In this document: piece by piece, positions 41,131-48,825 of the stretch | Layout: every line of letters begins with the position of its first letter | How positions within the stretch are numbered: the stretch's first letter is position 1 | Origin: Acidobacteriota bacterium | GTDB lineage: Bacteria > Acidobacteriota > Vicinamibacteria > Vicinamibacterales > CAVVIG01 | DNA: 64,000 bases | NCBI GenBank assembly: GCA_016195265.1 | Contig: JACPZW010000027.1 | Location: forward strand, 62,001-126,000 | Reading direction: 5' to 3' | Notes under the pieces: model-generated | Told to the model about the DNA's origin: nothing | Database searches by the model: none | The model's input: only the letters and a program-made list of their open reading frames with translations | Translations under genes and position numbers: made by a program

Positions 41131-41687
41131 GGGGCGAGATACCGCTGAAACTGGAACCGATTCTCGAGCAACCCGAGATCGGTGACGAACGCGGACGGCC
41201 CGACCGCCTCGACTTTCGCCACGATCGTCGTCAGCTCGCCGGCGGCGAGCGCCTCGTCGAACGCGCGCGTGAACTCGTCGAGCGTCCTGGCGGTTGCGGT
41301 CCTTGGCACGCCCGCGGCTTTCGCGATCGCCGCGAGATCGCTGCCGGTCGAAGTCGCCGTCGGAAAGCCACCGACCGACAGCAGGCTCTCGTTGTCGAAC
41401 ACGACGTGCACCAGATTCCGCGGCCGGTAGCGCGCGAGCGTCGTCAGGCCGCCGAGGTTCATCAGGAGCGAGCCGTCACCGTCAAGAACAATGACCTGGC
41501 GGTCGGGCCGGCACAGCGCGATGCCGAGACCCATCGATGAAGCGAGTCCCATCGCATGCTGCAGGTAGAAGAAATTCGGCCGGTGCCCGATGGACTGCAG
41601 CTCGGCCGCGACGGCGCCCATGATCGTCACGACGATGCGATCCTGCAGTCGCGAGTAGACGGCGGTCAGCGCGTCGATGCGTTTCAC
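41127..41687 (-). CDS. TPP-dependent decarboxylase, C-terminal-type subunit (ComE/sulfopyruvate decarboxylase beta-like)
   Basis: A 186-residue subunit carrying the thiamine-diphosphate motif GDGSLLMNLGGL (about 69-80) followed by the Asn in VFDNESLLSVGG (about 97). N-terminal MGAVAAELQSIGHRPNFFYLQHAMGLASSMGLGIAL is typical of phosphonopyruvate and sulfopyruvate decarboxylases (ComE half). The reaction would be decarboxylation of a 2-oxoacid with an acidic side group to the aldehyde. It begins at GTG 41687, overlapping the stop of the alpha-type gene (GTGA). Confidence 0.86.
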   Translation of the reverse strand: MKRIDALTAVYSRLQDRIVVTIMGAVAAELQSIGHRPNFFYLQHAMGLASSMGLGIALCRPDRQVIVLDGDGSLLMNLGGLTTLARYRPRNLVHVVFDNESLLSVGGFPTATSTGSDLAAIAKAAGVPRTATARTLDEFTRAFDEALAAGELTTIVAKVEAVGPSAFVTDLGLLENRFQFQRYLAP

Positions 41688-42232
41688 CTTCCTGCCCCTC
41701 CCGCCCTTCCTGCCCCGTCTTCTTCAATCATCAACCCCCTTCGCAGCAGCAACGCCACCGGCTTGTTCGATGCCAGCGCCAGCGTCTGCGCGTCGGCAAT
41801 CCGCTGCGCGACGTGATCCGGTTGTTCGAGCATCACGAACGGAATCCGCAGCGCGCGGAGAATGTCTTCCGTCACGCCGCCGCCTTCGGTCTGCCACGGA
41901 TCGCGCTCGCCGAGCTCGCCGCGATAGCTGACGAGCATCAGCAGCGGAATCCGGTACAGCTGCGCGCACGAAACGATGCCGTTGATCGACGCCAGCAATC
42001 CGTGGTTCTGCATCAGCATCGCGGACTTCACGCCGGCGAGGTGCGCGCCGGCGGAGATGCCGACGCCTTCCTCTTCCTTCGCGAGGCGGACCAGGATCAT
42101 CTCGGGATCGTCCTCGGCCATGCGAATCAGGTGCACGAGCCACGTTTCCGGCAGCGCGGACATCAGACGGATGCCGCACGCCTTCAGGGCGTCATAGATC
42201 ACGCGCGAGCTGGTCGTGGAGACGGGAGACAT
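41684..42232 (-). CDS. TPP-dependent decarboxylase, N-terminal-type subunit (ComD/sulfopyruvate decarboxylase alpha-like)
   Basis: A 182-residue pyrimidine-binding half of a split TPP enzyme. It has the catalytic-type glutamate region RLAKEEEGVGISAGAHLAG (about 48-66), MLMQNHGLLASINGIVS, and LLMLVSYRGELGERDPWQTEGG, all matching phosphonopyruvate/sulfopyruvate decarboxylase alpha chains. It pairs with the ComE-like gene next to it; together they make one active enzyme. Which of sulfopyruvate, phosphonopyruvate or another oxoacid is used cannot be told. The last 13 residues (EEDGAGRAGGAGR) are spelled by the 9-base array at 41688-41723. Confidence 0.86.
   Translation of the reverse strand: MSPVSTTSSRVIYDALKACGIRLMSALPETWLVHLIRMAEDDPEMILVRLAKEEEGVGISAGAHLAGVKSAMLMQNHGLLASINGIVSCAQLYRIPLLMLVSYRGELGERDPWQTEGGGVTEDILRALRIPFVMLEQPDHVAQRIADAQTLALASNKPVALLLRRGLMIEEDGAGRAGGAGR
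41688..41723. repeat. 9-base word array in the 3' end of the ComD-like gene
   Basis: CTTCCTGCC, CCTCCCGCC, CTTCCTGCC, CCGTCTTCT. On the minus strand this is in frame and encodes the Gly/Ala/Arg tail. The same word as at 5692-5727, opposite orientation. Confidence 0.85.
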
Positions 42233-42344
42233 CGAAAGAGCGGCGATTATACCCGCGCCACGACACTGCTGACAGGACGCTGTCAGGAGCAGGTTGCTAC
42301 CGTAGCCCTGCTGACGAGATCAGCAGAAACGGAGAGAGAGAGAG

Positions 42345-42695
42345 ATGGCTCATCCAGTGATGTGGTTCGAGGTGCTCGGGACGGACGCGGCGCGGCTGCG
42401 GCAGTTCTACAGCGGGATGTTCGGCTGGTCGTATGGCAAGAACGACCCGATTCAGTACGGTCTCGTCGACACGGGCGAGAAGCGCGGCATTCCCGGCGGG
42501 ATCGGCGTGACGTACCCCGGCACCCGGCCGTGGGTGACGTTCTACGTGGAGACCAAGGACGTCGCCGCGTCGCTCGCGCAGGCCGAGCAGCTGGGCGGCA
42601 AGGTCGTCGTCCCGCGGACGCAGATGCCCGACGTGACGCTCGGCGTCTTCGAGGATCCGGAGGGCCACGTCGTCGGCCTCGTCGAGGCACGGTGA
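42345..42695 (+). CDS. VOC-family (glyoxalase-fold) protein
   Basis: A 116-residue single vicinal-oxygen-chelate module: VMWFEVLGTDAARLRQFYSGMFGWSY, then WVTFYVETKDVAASLAQAEQLGGKVV and FEDPEGHVVGLVEAR. The terminal Glu and His positions are those of the metal/substrate site in related proteins. Such small VOC proteins have diverse or unknown roles. ATG 42345 follows a GAGAGAGAGA purine tract that can serve as ribosome-binding site. The TGA stop is inside an 11-base word array leading to the WYL regulator on the same strand. Confidence 0.87.
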   Translation: MAHPVMWFEVLGTDAARLRQFYSGMFGWSYGKNDPIQYGLVDTGEKRGIPGGIGVTYPGTRPWVTFYVETKDVAASLAQAEQLGGKVVVPRTQMPDVTLGVFEDPEGHVVGLVEAR

Positions 42696-42723
42696 CTGGT
42701 AGGTGACAGGTGGGTGACAGTCA
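42691..42723. repeat. 11-base word array GGTGACTGGTA
   Basis: Three units (GGTGACTGGTA, GGTGACAGGTG, GGTGACAGTCA). The VOC gene stop TGA (42693-42695) is inside unit 1. Same word as 24010-24042. Confidence 0.9.
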
Positions 42724-42753
42724 CCAGAGACAAGGCGTGACACAATTCGCCTG

Positions 42754-43458
42754 ATGCGCCGCGCCGACCGTCTGTTCCAGATCATCCAGCTGCTCCGGCG
42801 GCGGCGAACCGCCACTACGGCGACGCACATCGCCGGCCAGCTCGGCGTGTCGGAACGCACCGTGTATCGCGATATCCGCGATCTCGTGCTGGCCGGCACG
42901 CCGATCGACGGCGAGGCTGGCGTCGGCTATCGCATCCGCCCGGGCTACGACCTGCCACCGCTCATGTTCGACCGCGACGAAATCCAGGCGCTCGTTCTCG
43001 GCGCGCGCATCGTGCGCCAGTTCGGCGACGCCGCGCTCGCCCGGGCCAGCGAGACGATTCTCAATAAGGTGGCGGCGGTCATCCCGAAGGACCTCGCGCC
43101 GCTGCTGTCGGAGACGCGCCTCTACGTGCCGTCCACGCTGCGCGGCAGCACGTCGGCTGACGGCCTCACGCGCGCGCGCGAAGCGCTCGTCAAGCGGCGC
43201 AAGCTGCGGTTCACCTACCAGAACGCGAAGGGGGATGGCACGGAGCGTACCGTCCGTCCGCTCGGCATCTTCTTCTGGGGCCGGACGTGGACGCTCGCGG
43301 CCTGGTGCGAGTTGCGCGAGGACTTCAGGAACTTCCGGCTCGATCGCGTCAGCCGTTCATCGATGCTCGACGCGACGTTCGACGACGAGCCGGGAAAGAC
43401 GCTGCGGGATCTGCTGACGAAGTACGGCCCGGAGGCGGTCAGGTTGCTGGACGGATAG
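42754..43458 (+). CDS. HTH-WYL (YafY/DeoR-like) transcriptional regulator
   Basis: A 234-residue regulator with an N-terminal HTH_11 (RLFQIIQLLRRRRTATTATHIAGQLGVSERTVYRDIRDLV) and a central/C-terminal WYL domain (REALVKRRKLRFTYQNAKGDGTERTVRPLGIFFWGRTWTLAAWCELREDFRNFRLDRV), here shown in parts; the WYL triad is represented by FWGRTWTLAAWC. WYL domains sense ligands, often nucleotides or nucleic acid ends. It is downstream of the VOC gene, 58 bases away, and may regulate it. It is a normal YafY length. Confidence 0.9.
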   Translation: MRRADRLFQIIQLLRRRRTATTATHIAGQLGVSERTVYRDIRDLVLAGTPIDGEAGVGYRIRPGYDLPPLMFDRDEIQALVLGARIVRQFGDAALARASETILNKVAAVIPKDLAPLLSETRLYVPSTLRGSTSADGLTRAREALVKRRKLRFTYQNAKGDGTERTVRPLGIFFWGRTWTLAAWCELREDFRNFRLDRVSRSSMLDATFDDEPGKTLRDLLTKYGPEAVRLLDG

Positions 43459-43515
43459 CCGCGTCCAAACCGCCATCGCTTCTGCGAAGGCGGAGGGACG
43501 CGGCCTGCGTACTGT

Positions 43516-44055
43516 TCACTCGGCCAGCAGGATGTCGTCGAGACAGACGCCCAAGTCGGGCAGCACGGCCGACGCGATAGGATCCTGGCGCCCGTGCACG
43601 ACGCGCGAACCGATCCGGCGGTACGCGAACCGGAAGATCGCAATCGACCGCAGGTCCTGATGGACGAACCAGCACTCGCGCACGCCGCTTTCGGCGCACC
43701 ACTGGACGCGCTCTTCGGTCCGCCCGATTCGCGGCTCGGGCGAGAGGACGTCGATCATGAGATCGGGCGCGCCATGGACGCGCTCCTTGAGAATCGCCGC
43801 GCGCGCGTTCGAGACGAACAGCAGGTCCGGCTGGAGGACCAGCGCCCGCTCCACGTTGAGGACGACGTCGACGGGCGCGGCGCAGACCTGGCCGAGGCCG
43901 CGTTCCCGCACGTGCCGGTCGATCGCGCGAAACAGATCCGCGACGGCCGACTGATGCCGGGCCGGCGGCGACTCGGCGACGCGAAGCATGCCGTAGATCA
44001 GCTCCATCGGCCCCGCCGCATCCGGCGTCCGCCTCAGGTACTCATCGACGGTCAT
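43516..44055 (-). CDS. Uma2-family protein (PD-(D/E)XK nuclease-like), copy 1
   Basis: A 179-residue protein of the Uma2/DUF820 family. MTVDEYLRRTPDAAGPMELIYGMLRVAESP (family start), LVLQPDLLFVSNARA, GAPDLMIDVLSPEPRIGRTEERVQWCAESGVRECWFVHQD carries the D...D/E-x-K-type acidic core with the lysine replaced in this family. Biological role is unknown; they multiply in cyanobacteria and other bacteria. I prefer ATG 44055; GTG 44076 adds seven residues. A second Uma2 gene lies 240 bases upstream in the same direction, and both have the same palindrome ahead of them. Confidence 0.85.
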   Translation of the reverse strand: MTVDEYLRRTPDAAGPMELIYGMLRVAESPPARHQSAVADLFRAIDRHVRERGLGQVCAAPVDVVLNVERALVLQPDLLFVSNARAAILKERVHGAPDLMIDVLSPEPRIGRTEERVQWCAESGVRECWFVHQDLRSIAIFRFAYRRIGSRVVHGRQDPIASAVLPDLGVCLDDILLAE

Positions 44056-44084
44056 CCGCTCTGAATCCTTCCGCACAACCTCAC

Positions 44085-44176
44085 GACCCTTCGACGTTGC
44101 TCACCCCTCGACTCAACTCGGGGTGGCCCCGAGCGTGTCGAAGGCTCACGGTCGCCCTGAGCGTTTAGTCGAAGGA
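44085..44176. repeat. Cluster of CGAAGG-type palindromes
   Basis: CCTTCGACGTTGCTCA, CCCCGAGCGTGTCGAAGG and CCTGAGCGTTTAGTCGAAGG lie in series. They are relatives of the intragenic palindrome at 3823-3845. Confidence 0.6.
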
Positions 44177-44193
44177 CGACGATGCCATCGTCG
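44177..44193. promoter_or_regulatory. CGACGATG-C-CATCGTCG palindrome upstream of Uma2 copy 1
   Basis: Perfect 8-base arms around one base, 122 bases ahead of the Uma2 start. The identical 17-mer precedes Uma2 copy 2 (44949-44965). It may be a shared operator, or part of the repeat spectrum. Confidence 0.5.
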
Positions 44194-44295
44194 GCGGCGA
44201 AAGGACAAGACGCAGGCCGCAAGAGTCGTGAAAGTGCAACGCCGTGCAGCCGCCTTCGCGCGTGCCGCGCTTCGGGCGGGCCAAGGTCCAACGAA

Positions 44296-44862
44296 CTACT
44301 TCCAGTCCAGGAGGACGTCGTCCAGCCGCAATGACAGATCCGGTAGGACGCCGGCCACCACCGGCGCGTCACGCGCGAACATCTTCTGCCCGGCGATGCG
44401 GCCGTCGGCGAACTGGAGGACCGTGAGCGTGCGATCGTCCTGGTGTACCAGCCAGCATTCGCGGACGTTGTACTCGGCGAACCAGCGAACGCGCTCGGCT
44501 GTCTTGCCGATGCGCGGGTTCGGCGACAACACTTCGATTACCAGGTCCGGCGCGCCCCAGATCCGATCCCGCTGCACGATATATTCGCGGTCGTTTGAAA
44601 TGAAGAACAGGTCCGGCTGCACGATCAGATGATCGCGGTCGCTCAGGACGACGTCGAGGGGTGACACCCACACGCGGCCGAGCTTCCGCTCCGTGACGTG
44701 CGCGTGCAACGCGAGAGAGAGCTGGAACACCGCCGACTGATGGCGGACCGTCGGAGACTCGGCCACGCGGAGCCGGCCGTGAATCAGCTCCATCGGCTTG
44801 ACGGTTTCCGGCGTCTTGGTGAAATAGTCCTCGACCGTCATCAGCGGCTGTGCCGGCGACAT
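44296..44862 (-). CDS. Uma2-family protein, copy 2
   Basis: A 188-residue paralogue of the preceding Uma2 gene (LMTVEDYFTKTPETVKPMELIHGRLRVAESP, LIVQPDLFFISNDRE, GAPDLVIEVLSPNPRIGKTAERVRWFAEYNVRECWLVHQDD). ATG 44862 has GAGGAAGGGG six to seven bases upstream. An in-frame ATG at 44913 would add a lysine-rich 17 residues (WTKKRKRKG), also possible. Tandem Uma2 genes with matching upstream palindromes suggest a local duplication that has since diverged. Confidence 0.85.
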   Translation of the reverse strand: MSPAQPLMTVEDYFTKTPETVKPMELIHGRLRVAESPTVRHQSAVFQLSLALHAHVTERKLGRVWVSPLDVVLSDRDHLIVQPDLFFISNDREYIVQRDRIWGAPDLVIEVLSPNPRIGKTAERVRWFAEYNVRECWLVHQDDRTLTVLQFADGRIAGQKMFARDAPVVAGVLPDLSLRLDDVLLDWK

Positions 44863-44948
44863 AACAGGCCCCTTCCTCTTGCGCTTCTTCGTCCAGTACC
44901 CGACTTCTGACATGGCAGTCTCGTCCCGCACGTGTCGAGGGACGACGA

Positions 44949-44965
44949 CGACGATGCCATCGTCG
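44949..44965. promoter_or_regulatory. CGACGATG-C-CATCGTCG palindrome upstream of Uma2 copy 2
   Basis: Identical to 44177-44193. It lies 87 bases ahead of the chosen start (36 ahead of the alternative start). Confidence 0.5.
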
Positions 44966-44980
44966 CGTGAAAAAAACAAG

Positions 44981-45040
44981 GTGGCTGGTGGCTGGGCTTG
45001 CCCGCCGAAGCTGGCGCAGCCGCGAAGGCGGGTGGCTGGT
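44981..45040. repeat. Composite element: GTGGCTG words plus GCTTGCCCGCCGAAGC hairpin, left copy
   Basis: Two GTGGCTG heptamers, then CTTGCCCGCC, GAAGCTGGCGCAGCC and GCGAAGGCGGG, then GTGGCTGG. The same composite occurs reverse-complemented at 46072-46136, so the creatininase-like gene is flanked by inverted copies. Confidence 0.85.
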
Positions 45041-45066
45041 ATATTCATAGCGGAGGTCGAAGCCGC

Positions 45067-46038
45067 ATGCGGATCGTCACTGGCGCGTTTGCGCTTCTTC
45101 TTTTCACCAGCCTTCCGTGCGCGGCGCAGATTCTCGACGTGCGCGAGCTGAACACCGTGCAGATCCAGGCGCTCGATCGCGCGAGCACGGCAGTGCTGCT
45201 GCCCGGCGGGATTCTCGAGGAGCATGGACCGTATCTGCCGTCGTACAGCGCCGGCTATCAGACGGAGTTCGTCGTGCGGAAAGTGGCGGAAGCGATCGTC
45301 GCGCGGCCGGGCTGGACTGTTGTGCGGTTTCCGGCGCTGCCGCTCGGCACGATGCCCGCCAGTGAGTTCGGCGGCAAGTTTGCGTTTCCCGTCAGCTATC
45401 CGGTCCGCATGTCGACATCGCGGGCGGTCTACATGGATCTCGCGACCGATCTCGGCGAGGCCGGCTTCAAGTGGATCTTCGTCGTCAACCTGCACGGCGC
45501 GCCGCCGCACACCAAGGCGATCGACGATGCGTCGCGCTACTTCAACGGGATCTACGGCGGACGCATGACGCACTTGAGCGGCCTGAACGTCGTCGCCGGC
45601 GCCGTGCCGCAGGACATCTTCACGCTCGAGCAGCGCGCGGCGGAAGGCGTCAGCGTCCACGCGGACGCCGACGAGCACAGCCGCGTGCTGTTCCTCCGGC
45701 AGGACCTGGTCCCCGCGGCGCAGCGCGTAGCGCCGCCGGTCATCACGCGCAACATGGGCGAGATCGTCCTGACGGCAAGAGGACAGGGATGGACCGCGTA
45801 TTTCGGGACGCCGGCGATCGCGACGGCGGCGGCCGGCAGCCGCGTGATGAACGCCATCGCGGATGCGGCCGTGACGATCGCGCTACAGATTCTCGATGGC
45901 GGGACGGACGCCGCGCTGCCTCGCGTCGCGGATGGGATGACCGCTCCAGGCTTCAAGCCGCTCGTCGATCAGTCGCTCGCGCACGACCTTGCCGTCGAGC
46001 GCAAGCAGACGGAATGGTTGGTAAAGCAAAAACAGTAG
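45067..46038 (+). CDS. Exported creatininase-family amidohydrolase
   Basis: A 323-residue protein with a signal peptide (FALLLFTSLPCAAQ). Creatininase hallmarks are VLLPGGILEEHGPYLP (about 42-57; metal His/Glu region, equivalent to the usual GSxEQHGPHLP), VVNLHGAPPHTKAID (about 140-154; usual NGHGGN), and the late glutamate in DADEHSRVLF. Substitution of NGHGGN by NLHGAP suggests a changed substrate. Relatives hydrolyse creatinine or formylamino-sugar intermediates. GGAGG lies ten bases before ATG 45067. The TAG stop is the head of a GTAG hairpin. Confidence 0.85.
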   Translation: MRIVTGAFALLLFTSLPCAAQILDVRELNTVQIQALDRASTAVLLPGGILEEHGPYLPSYSAGYQTEFVVRKVAEAIVARPGWTVVRFPALPLGTMPASEFGGKFAFPVSYPVRMSTSRAVYMDLATDLGEAGFKWIFVVNLHGAPPHTKAIDDASRYFNGIYGGRMTHLSGLNVVAGAVPQDIFTLEQRAAEGVSVHADADEHSRVLFLRQDLVPAAQRVAPPVITRNMGEIVLTARGQGWTAYFGTPAIATAAAGSRVMNAIADAAVTIALQILDGGTDAALPRVADGMTAPGFKPLVDQSLAHDLAVERKQTEWLVKQKQ

Positions 46039-46063
46039 CCGGGTCCGAAAGGACCCGGCCTAC
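46035..46063. repeat. GTAG single hairpin element
   Basis: GTAGCCGGGTCC, loop GAAA, GGACCCGGCCTAC. Its TAG (46036-46038) terminates the creatininase-like gene. Confidence 0.92.
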
Positions 46064-46071
46064 TCATCATC

Positions 46072-46136
46072 AGTCACCAGTCACCAGTCACCCGCCTTCG
46101 CGGGCTGCGCCCGCTTCGTCGGGGCAAGCCCAGCCA
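46072..46136. repeat. AGTCACC words plus hairpin, right (inverted) copy
   Basis: Three AGTCACC heptamers (46072-46092), then CGCCTTCGCGGGCTGCGCC and CGCTTCGTCGGGGCAAGCC and CAGCCAC. This is the reverse complement of the composite at 44981-45040 with a few differences. The amidase TAG stop (46141-46143) follows as GTAG. Confidence 0.85.
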
Positions 46137-46140
46137 CGTC

Positions 46141-47949
46141 CTACGGCAGCCCCGGCGGCGGAACTCTCTTCTTTGTCGCCTGCTCGAACGCGTACGCGAG
46201 CTCGATCAGCTTCGGCTCGCTGCACGCCATGCCGGTGAAGCTGACGCCGAACGGACCGGGCTTCGCGTTGAAGCCGTCGGGAAACGGCGGCGTCGGGTTG
46301 TTCGGCACCATCGCGTACGGCACGATGACCGTCGGGTAGCCGGGCTTGGCCGCAATCGCGGCGCCGCTCGCGCCGGGGAACAGAATCGCGTCGAGCCGCT
46401 CGGCCTTCATGATCTCGTCGATGCCGTGCGTCCCGCCGAGCTTGATGTCCTTCGCGCGGTCGGCTTCGTAGCGCGCGCGATCCTTCTCGACGTCCATTTC
46501 GTCCGAGATGTCGAGCTGCGATTGCCCGTATTTGATCGACCCCGCTTTCTCGTGCGCCTTGTTCCATTCGCGGAGCTCGGTCAGCGACTTCAGCGGCGCC
46601 ACCGGTCCGAGCGTCGCGAGCCATTTGTTGAAATCGCGCTTCATGCCGTACTTCAGCACGACCGAACAATCCTCATCCTTGCCCTTCGCGTTGTTGACGC
46701 CCGAGCACTGGCTCCACTTGAGGAAGTTGTTCTTCGGATCCGGATCGATGACGCTCGGGATGTTCGCCGGATCGACGATGACCGCGCCCTGCGCCTTGAG
46801 GACCGCGATGGCGTCCTCCATCGCCTTCTTCTGCTCGGCGTTCAACCCGCCGTTCCCACCGCCGGCGGCGGCTCCGCGTCCACCACGACCGCGACCGGCC
46901 TCGGCGGCCGGCGGTGCGTCACCAGGCGGTGTGAACGCGTCGTAGAACGACGCGCGCGGGATGCCGATGCGTGCCCCCTTCAAGCCACCCGCGTTTAGAA
47001 ACTTTGTATAGTCGCGGCCCGGCGCCGGCGTGCACAGCCGCGTCGCCGCGTCGTTCGGATCCGGCGACGGGCTTTCCATCGCGCCAAACATGATCGCGAC
47101 GTCGGCCACGGTCTTCGCCATCGGTCCCGCGGTGTCCTGATCGGCCGTGATCGGAATCACGCCGTACCGGCTGATGCGGCCGACCGTCGGCTTGATCCCG
47201 GCGAGCATGTTCTGATTCGATGGGCTGAGAATCGATCCCGACGTCTCGCTGCCGACGTTGCCCGCCCAGAAATTCGCCGCCGTGCCGATGCCCGAGCTCG
47301 ACCCGCCGGTCTGCAACGCGGGCCGGCCGTCGAAGGTCGCCTCGCGCGGATCCTTTCTCGGATCGTACGGGTTGTAGCCCTGGCCGCCGACCGCGTTGTA
47401 GTCCGCCGGCATCGGCGTCGGCGCACCGGCCACCCAGTTGGCAAGCTCGCTCATGCCTGTCTTGGCGATAATGATCGCGCCCGAGTCGATCAGGTTCTTC
47501 GTCAGCGTCGCGTCGTACGGCGGGACCAGGTTTTCAAAGGCGAGCGCGCCGCCCGTCGTCCGCATGAACGTCGTGTGGACGTTGTCCTTCAGCGCGATCG
47601 GGATGCCGTGCAGCGGGCCGCGCATCCTGCCCTGCGATCGCTCGCGATCCCGCTCATCCGCCAGCTCGAGCGCCTTCGGATTGACGGTGATCGCCGCGTG
47701 CAGCTTGTTCTCGTACATCGCGATGCGCATCAAGTAGTGCTGCACGATCTGCCGCGACGTGATGCGGTGCTGCGCCATCGCCGCCTGCATCTCGGGAATC
47801 GTCGCCCCGATCACCGTGAACGGCTTGTTGGAGGCGACGCGGGCGGGCACCGGCATCCGTTTCGTCCGAGTGGGCGGCTTGGTCTGCGCGAGGGTGCCGA
47901 GGGTCGCCAGCGCGAGCAGTAAAGTGGTGACGAGGAATACGCGTTTCAT
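46141..47949 (-). CDS. Exported amidase-signature hydrolase
   Basis: A 602-residue amidase with a signal peptide (FLVTTLLLALATLGTLAQ). The Ser-cisSer-Lys triad is visible: ALKDN (lysine, about 123), TGGSSSGIGTA (cis-serine, about 220) and GSETSGSILSPS (nucleophile, about 239). This is the AS family, which splits amides, peptides or carbamoyl substrates. Compared with the usual 470-500 residues it carries a Gly/Arg-rich insertion around 352-375 (EAGRGRGGRGAAAGGGNGG). That resembles the linker in the PIG-L protein of this window. The TAG stop is within a GTAG head. Confidence 0.92.
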   Translation of the reverse strand: MKRVFLVTTLLLALATLGTLAQTKPPTRTKRMPVPARVASNKPFTVIGATIPEMQAAMAQHRITSRQIVQHYLMRIAMYENKLHAAITVNPKALELADERDRERSQGRMRGPLHGIPIALKDNVHTTFMRTTGGALAFENLVPPYDATLTKNLIDSGAIIIAKTGMSELANWVAGAPTPMPADYNAVGGQGYNPYDPRKDPREATFDGRPALQTGGSSSGIGTAANFWAGNVGSETSGSILSPSNQNMLAGIKPTVGRISRYGVIPITADQDTAGPMAKTVADVAIMFGAMESPSPDPNDAATRLCTPAPGRDYTKFLNAGGLKGARIGIPRASFYDAFTPPGDAPPAAEAGRGRGGRGAAAGGGNGGLNAEQKKAMEDAIAVLKAQGAVIVDPANIPSVIDPDPKNNFLKWSQCSGVNNAKGKDEDCSVVLKYGMKRDFNKWLATLGPVAPLKSLTELREWNKAHEKAGSIKYGQSQLDISDEMDVEKDRARYEADRAKDIKLGGTHGIDEIMKAERLDAILFPGASGAAIAAKPGYPTVIVPYAMVPNNPTPPFPDGFNAKPGPFGVSFTGMACSEPKLIELAYAFEQATKKRVPPPGLP

Positions 47950-47983
47950 TGGCGGATTATAGCTGCGTATCATCAGAGGACCG

Positions 47984-48208
47984 ATGGGCCTGAACCTCGA
48001 CCCGACCTGGCTCTTCCTGTCGCTGATCCCCGGCGGCATCGGCTTCGTCCTGTTCGTCTACGGCAAGAAGCAGGAGCGCTACCCGCAGCTGGTCGCCGGC
48101 CTCGCGTTCATGGCTTATCCGTACTTCACGCCGAGCGTGCTGTCGCTGGTCGGCGTCGGCGTAGTGATTGGAGCCGGATTGTGGACGGCAATCCGGCTTG
48201 GCTGGTAG
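47984..48208 (+). CDS. Small integral membrane protein
   Basis: A 74-residue protein with two to three hydrophobic segments (WLFLSLIPGGIGFVLFVYG, VAGLAFMAYPYF, VLSLVGVGVVIGAGLWTAI). I recall similar short proteins annotated only as hypothetical, sometimes called amino-acid transport-like. Its TAG is the head of a GTAG sequence that runs into a CCGCCG/CGGCGG stem (48213-48230). It diverges from the amidase gene and precedes the Rrf2-cox cluster. Confidence 0.7.
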   Translation: MGLNLDPTWLFLSLIPGGIGFVLFVYGKKQERYPQLVAGLAFMAYPYFTPSVLSLVGVGVVIGAGLWTAIRLGW

Positions 48209-48250
48209 AAGGCCGCCGGTAAATCGGCGGTGAACACCCCGCCCTTACGA
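48205..48250. repeat. GTAG-headed hairpin after the small membrane gene
   Basis: GTAGAAGG, stem CCGCCG/CGGCGG with GTAAAT loop (48213-48230), then ACACCCCGCCCTTACG. It provides the TAG stop of the upstream gene and may end its transcript before the Rrf2 gene. Confidence 0.7.
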
Positions 48251-48351
48251 AACCCCAACAATTCAGTCCTTTTTCTCTGGCATTCGAGTTGCGGTACGTA
48301 TGGCTTCGTTGCCGAGATTTCGGAAGTTGTTCCTCCTCTTGGGGGTGTTGA

Positions 48352-48825
48352 ATGCAGATCACTCGTACAACTGATTACGGCGTCCGCGTCATGACCCAGC
48401 TGGCCATGCAGCCCATGGGCACGCGCATGACGGTCGCCGAGCTTGCCAAGGCCGGCGACGCGTCTGTCGCCTTCACGGGCAAGATCCTCCAGCGCCTCGT
48501 CGGGGCGCGCCTGGTCGTGTCGCATCGCGGCTACGAGGGCGGCTTCGAACTGGGACGGCCGGCGGACAAGATTTCGCTGCTCGAGATCGTCACCGCGCTC
48601 GAAGGGCCGCTGTGCCTGAACGAGTGCATGCCGGGCGGACCGGGCTGCGGTCGCAGCGCCTGGTGCGGCGCGCACGACGTCTGGCGCCGCGCGCAGGAAG
48701 CGCTCGCCGCCGTCCTCGGCGCCGAGTCGCTCGAGCGCCTCGCCGGCACCGCGACGCGCAAGCGCGCCCAGTTGAACATCAACGACAGCAACCTGGCCAC
48801 GGCCGGAGTCGCTGCCGATGCCTAG
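48352..48825 (+). CDS. Rrf2-family iron-sulfur transcriptional regulator
   Basis: A 157-residue regulator beginning MQITRTTDYGVRVMTQLA, with winged helix (MTVAELAKAGDASVAFTGKILQRLVGARLV) and GYEGGFELGRPADKISLLEIV. Cysteines in CLNECMPGGPGCGRSAWC (about 86-103) include the three conserved cluster ligands spaced as in NsrR/IscR. Rrf2 proteins read NO, iron or redox state. It overlaps the oxidase subunit II gene by eight bases, so it is probably the operon's own sensor-regulator. Confidence 0.9.
   Translation: MQITRTTDYGVRVMTQLAMQPMGTRMTVAELAKAGDASVAFTGKILQRLVGARLVVSHRGYEGGFELGRPADKISLLEIVTALEGPLCLNECMPGGPGCGRSAWCGAHDVWRRAQEALAAVLGAESLERLAGTATRKRAQLNINDSNLATAGVAADA

Noticed and set aside
44981-46136. 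Composite transposon around the creatininase-like gene
   Set aside because: No transposase, no target-site duplication visible, and the flanks are common word and hairpin elements.
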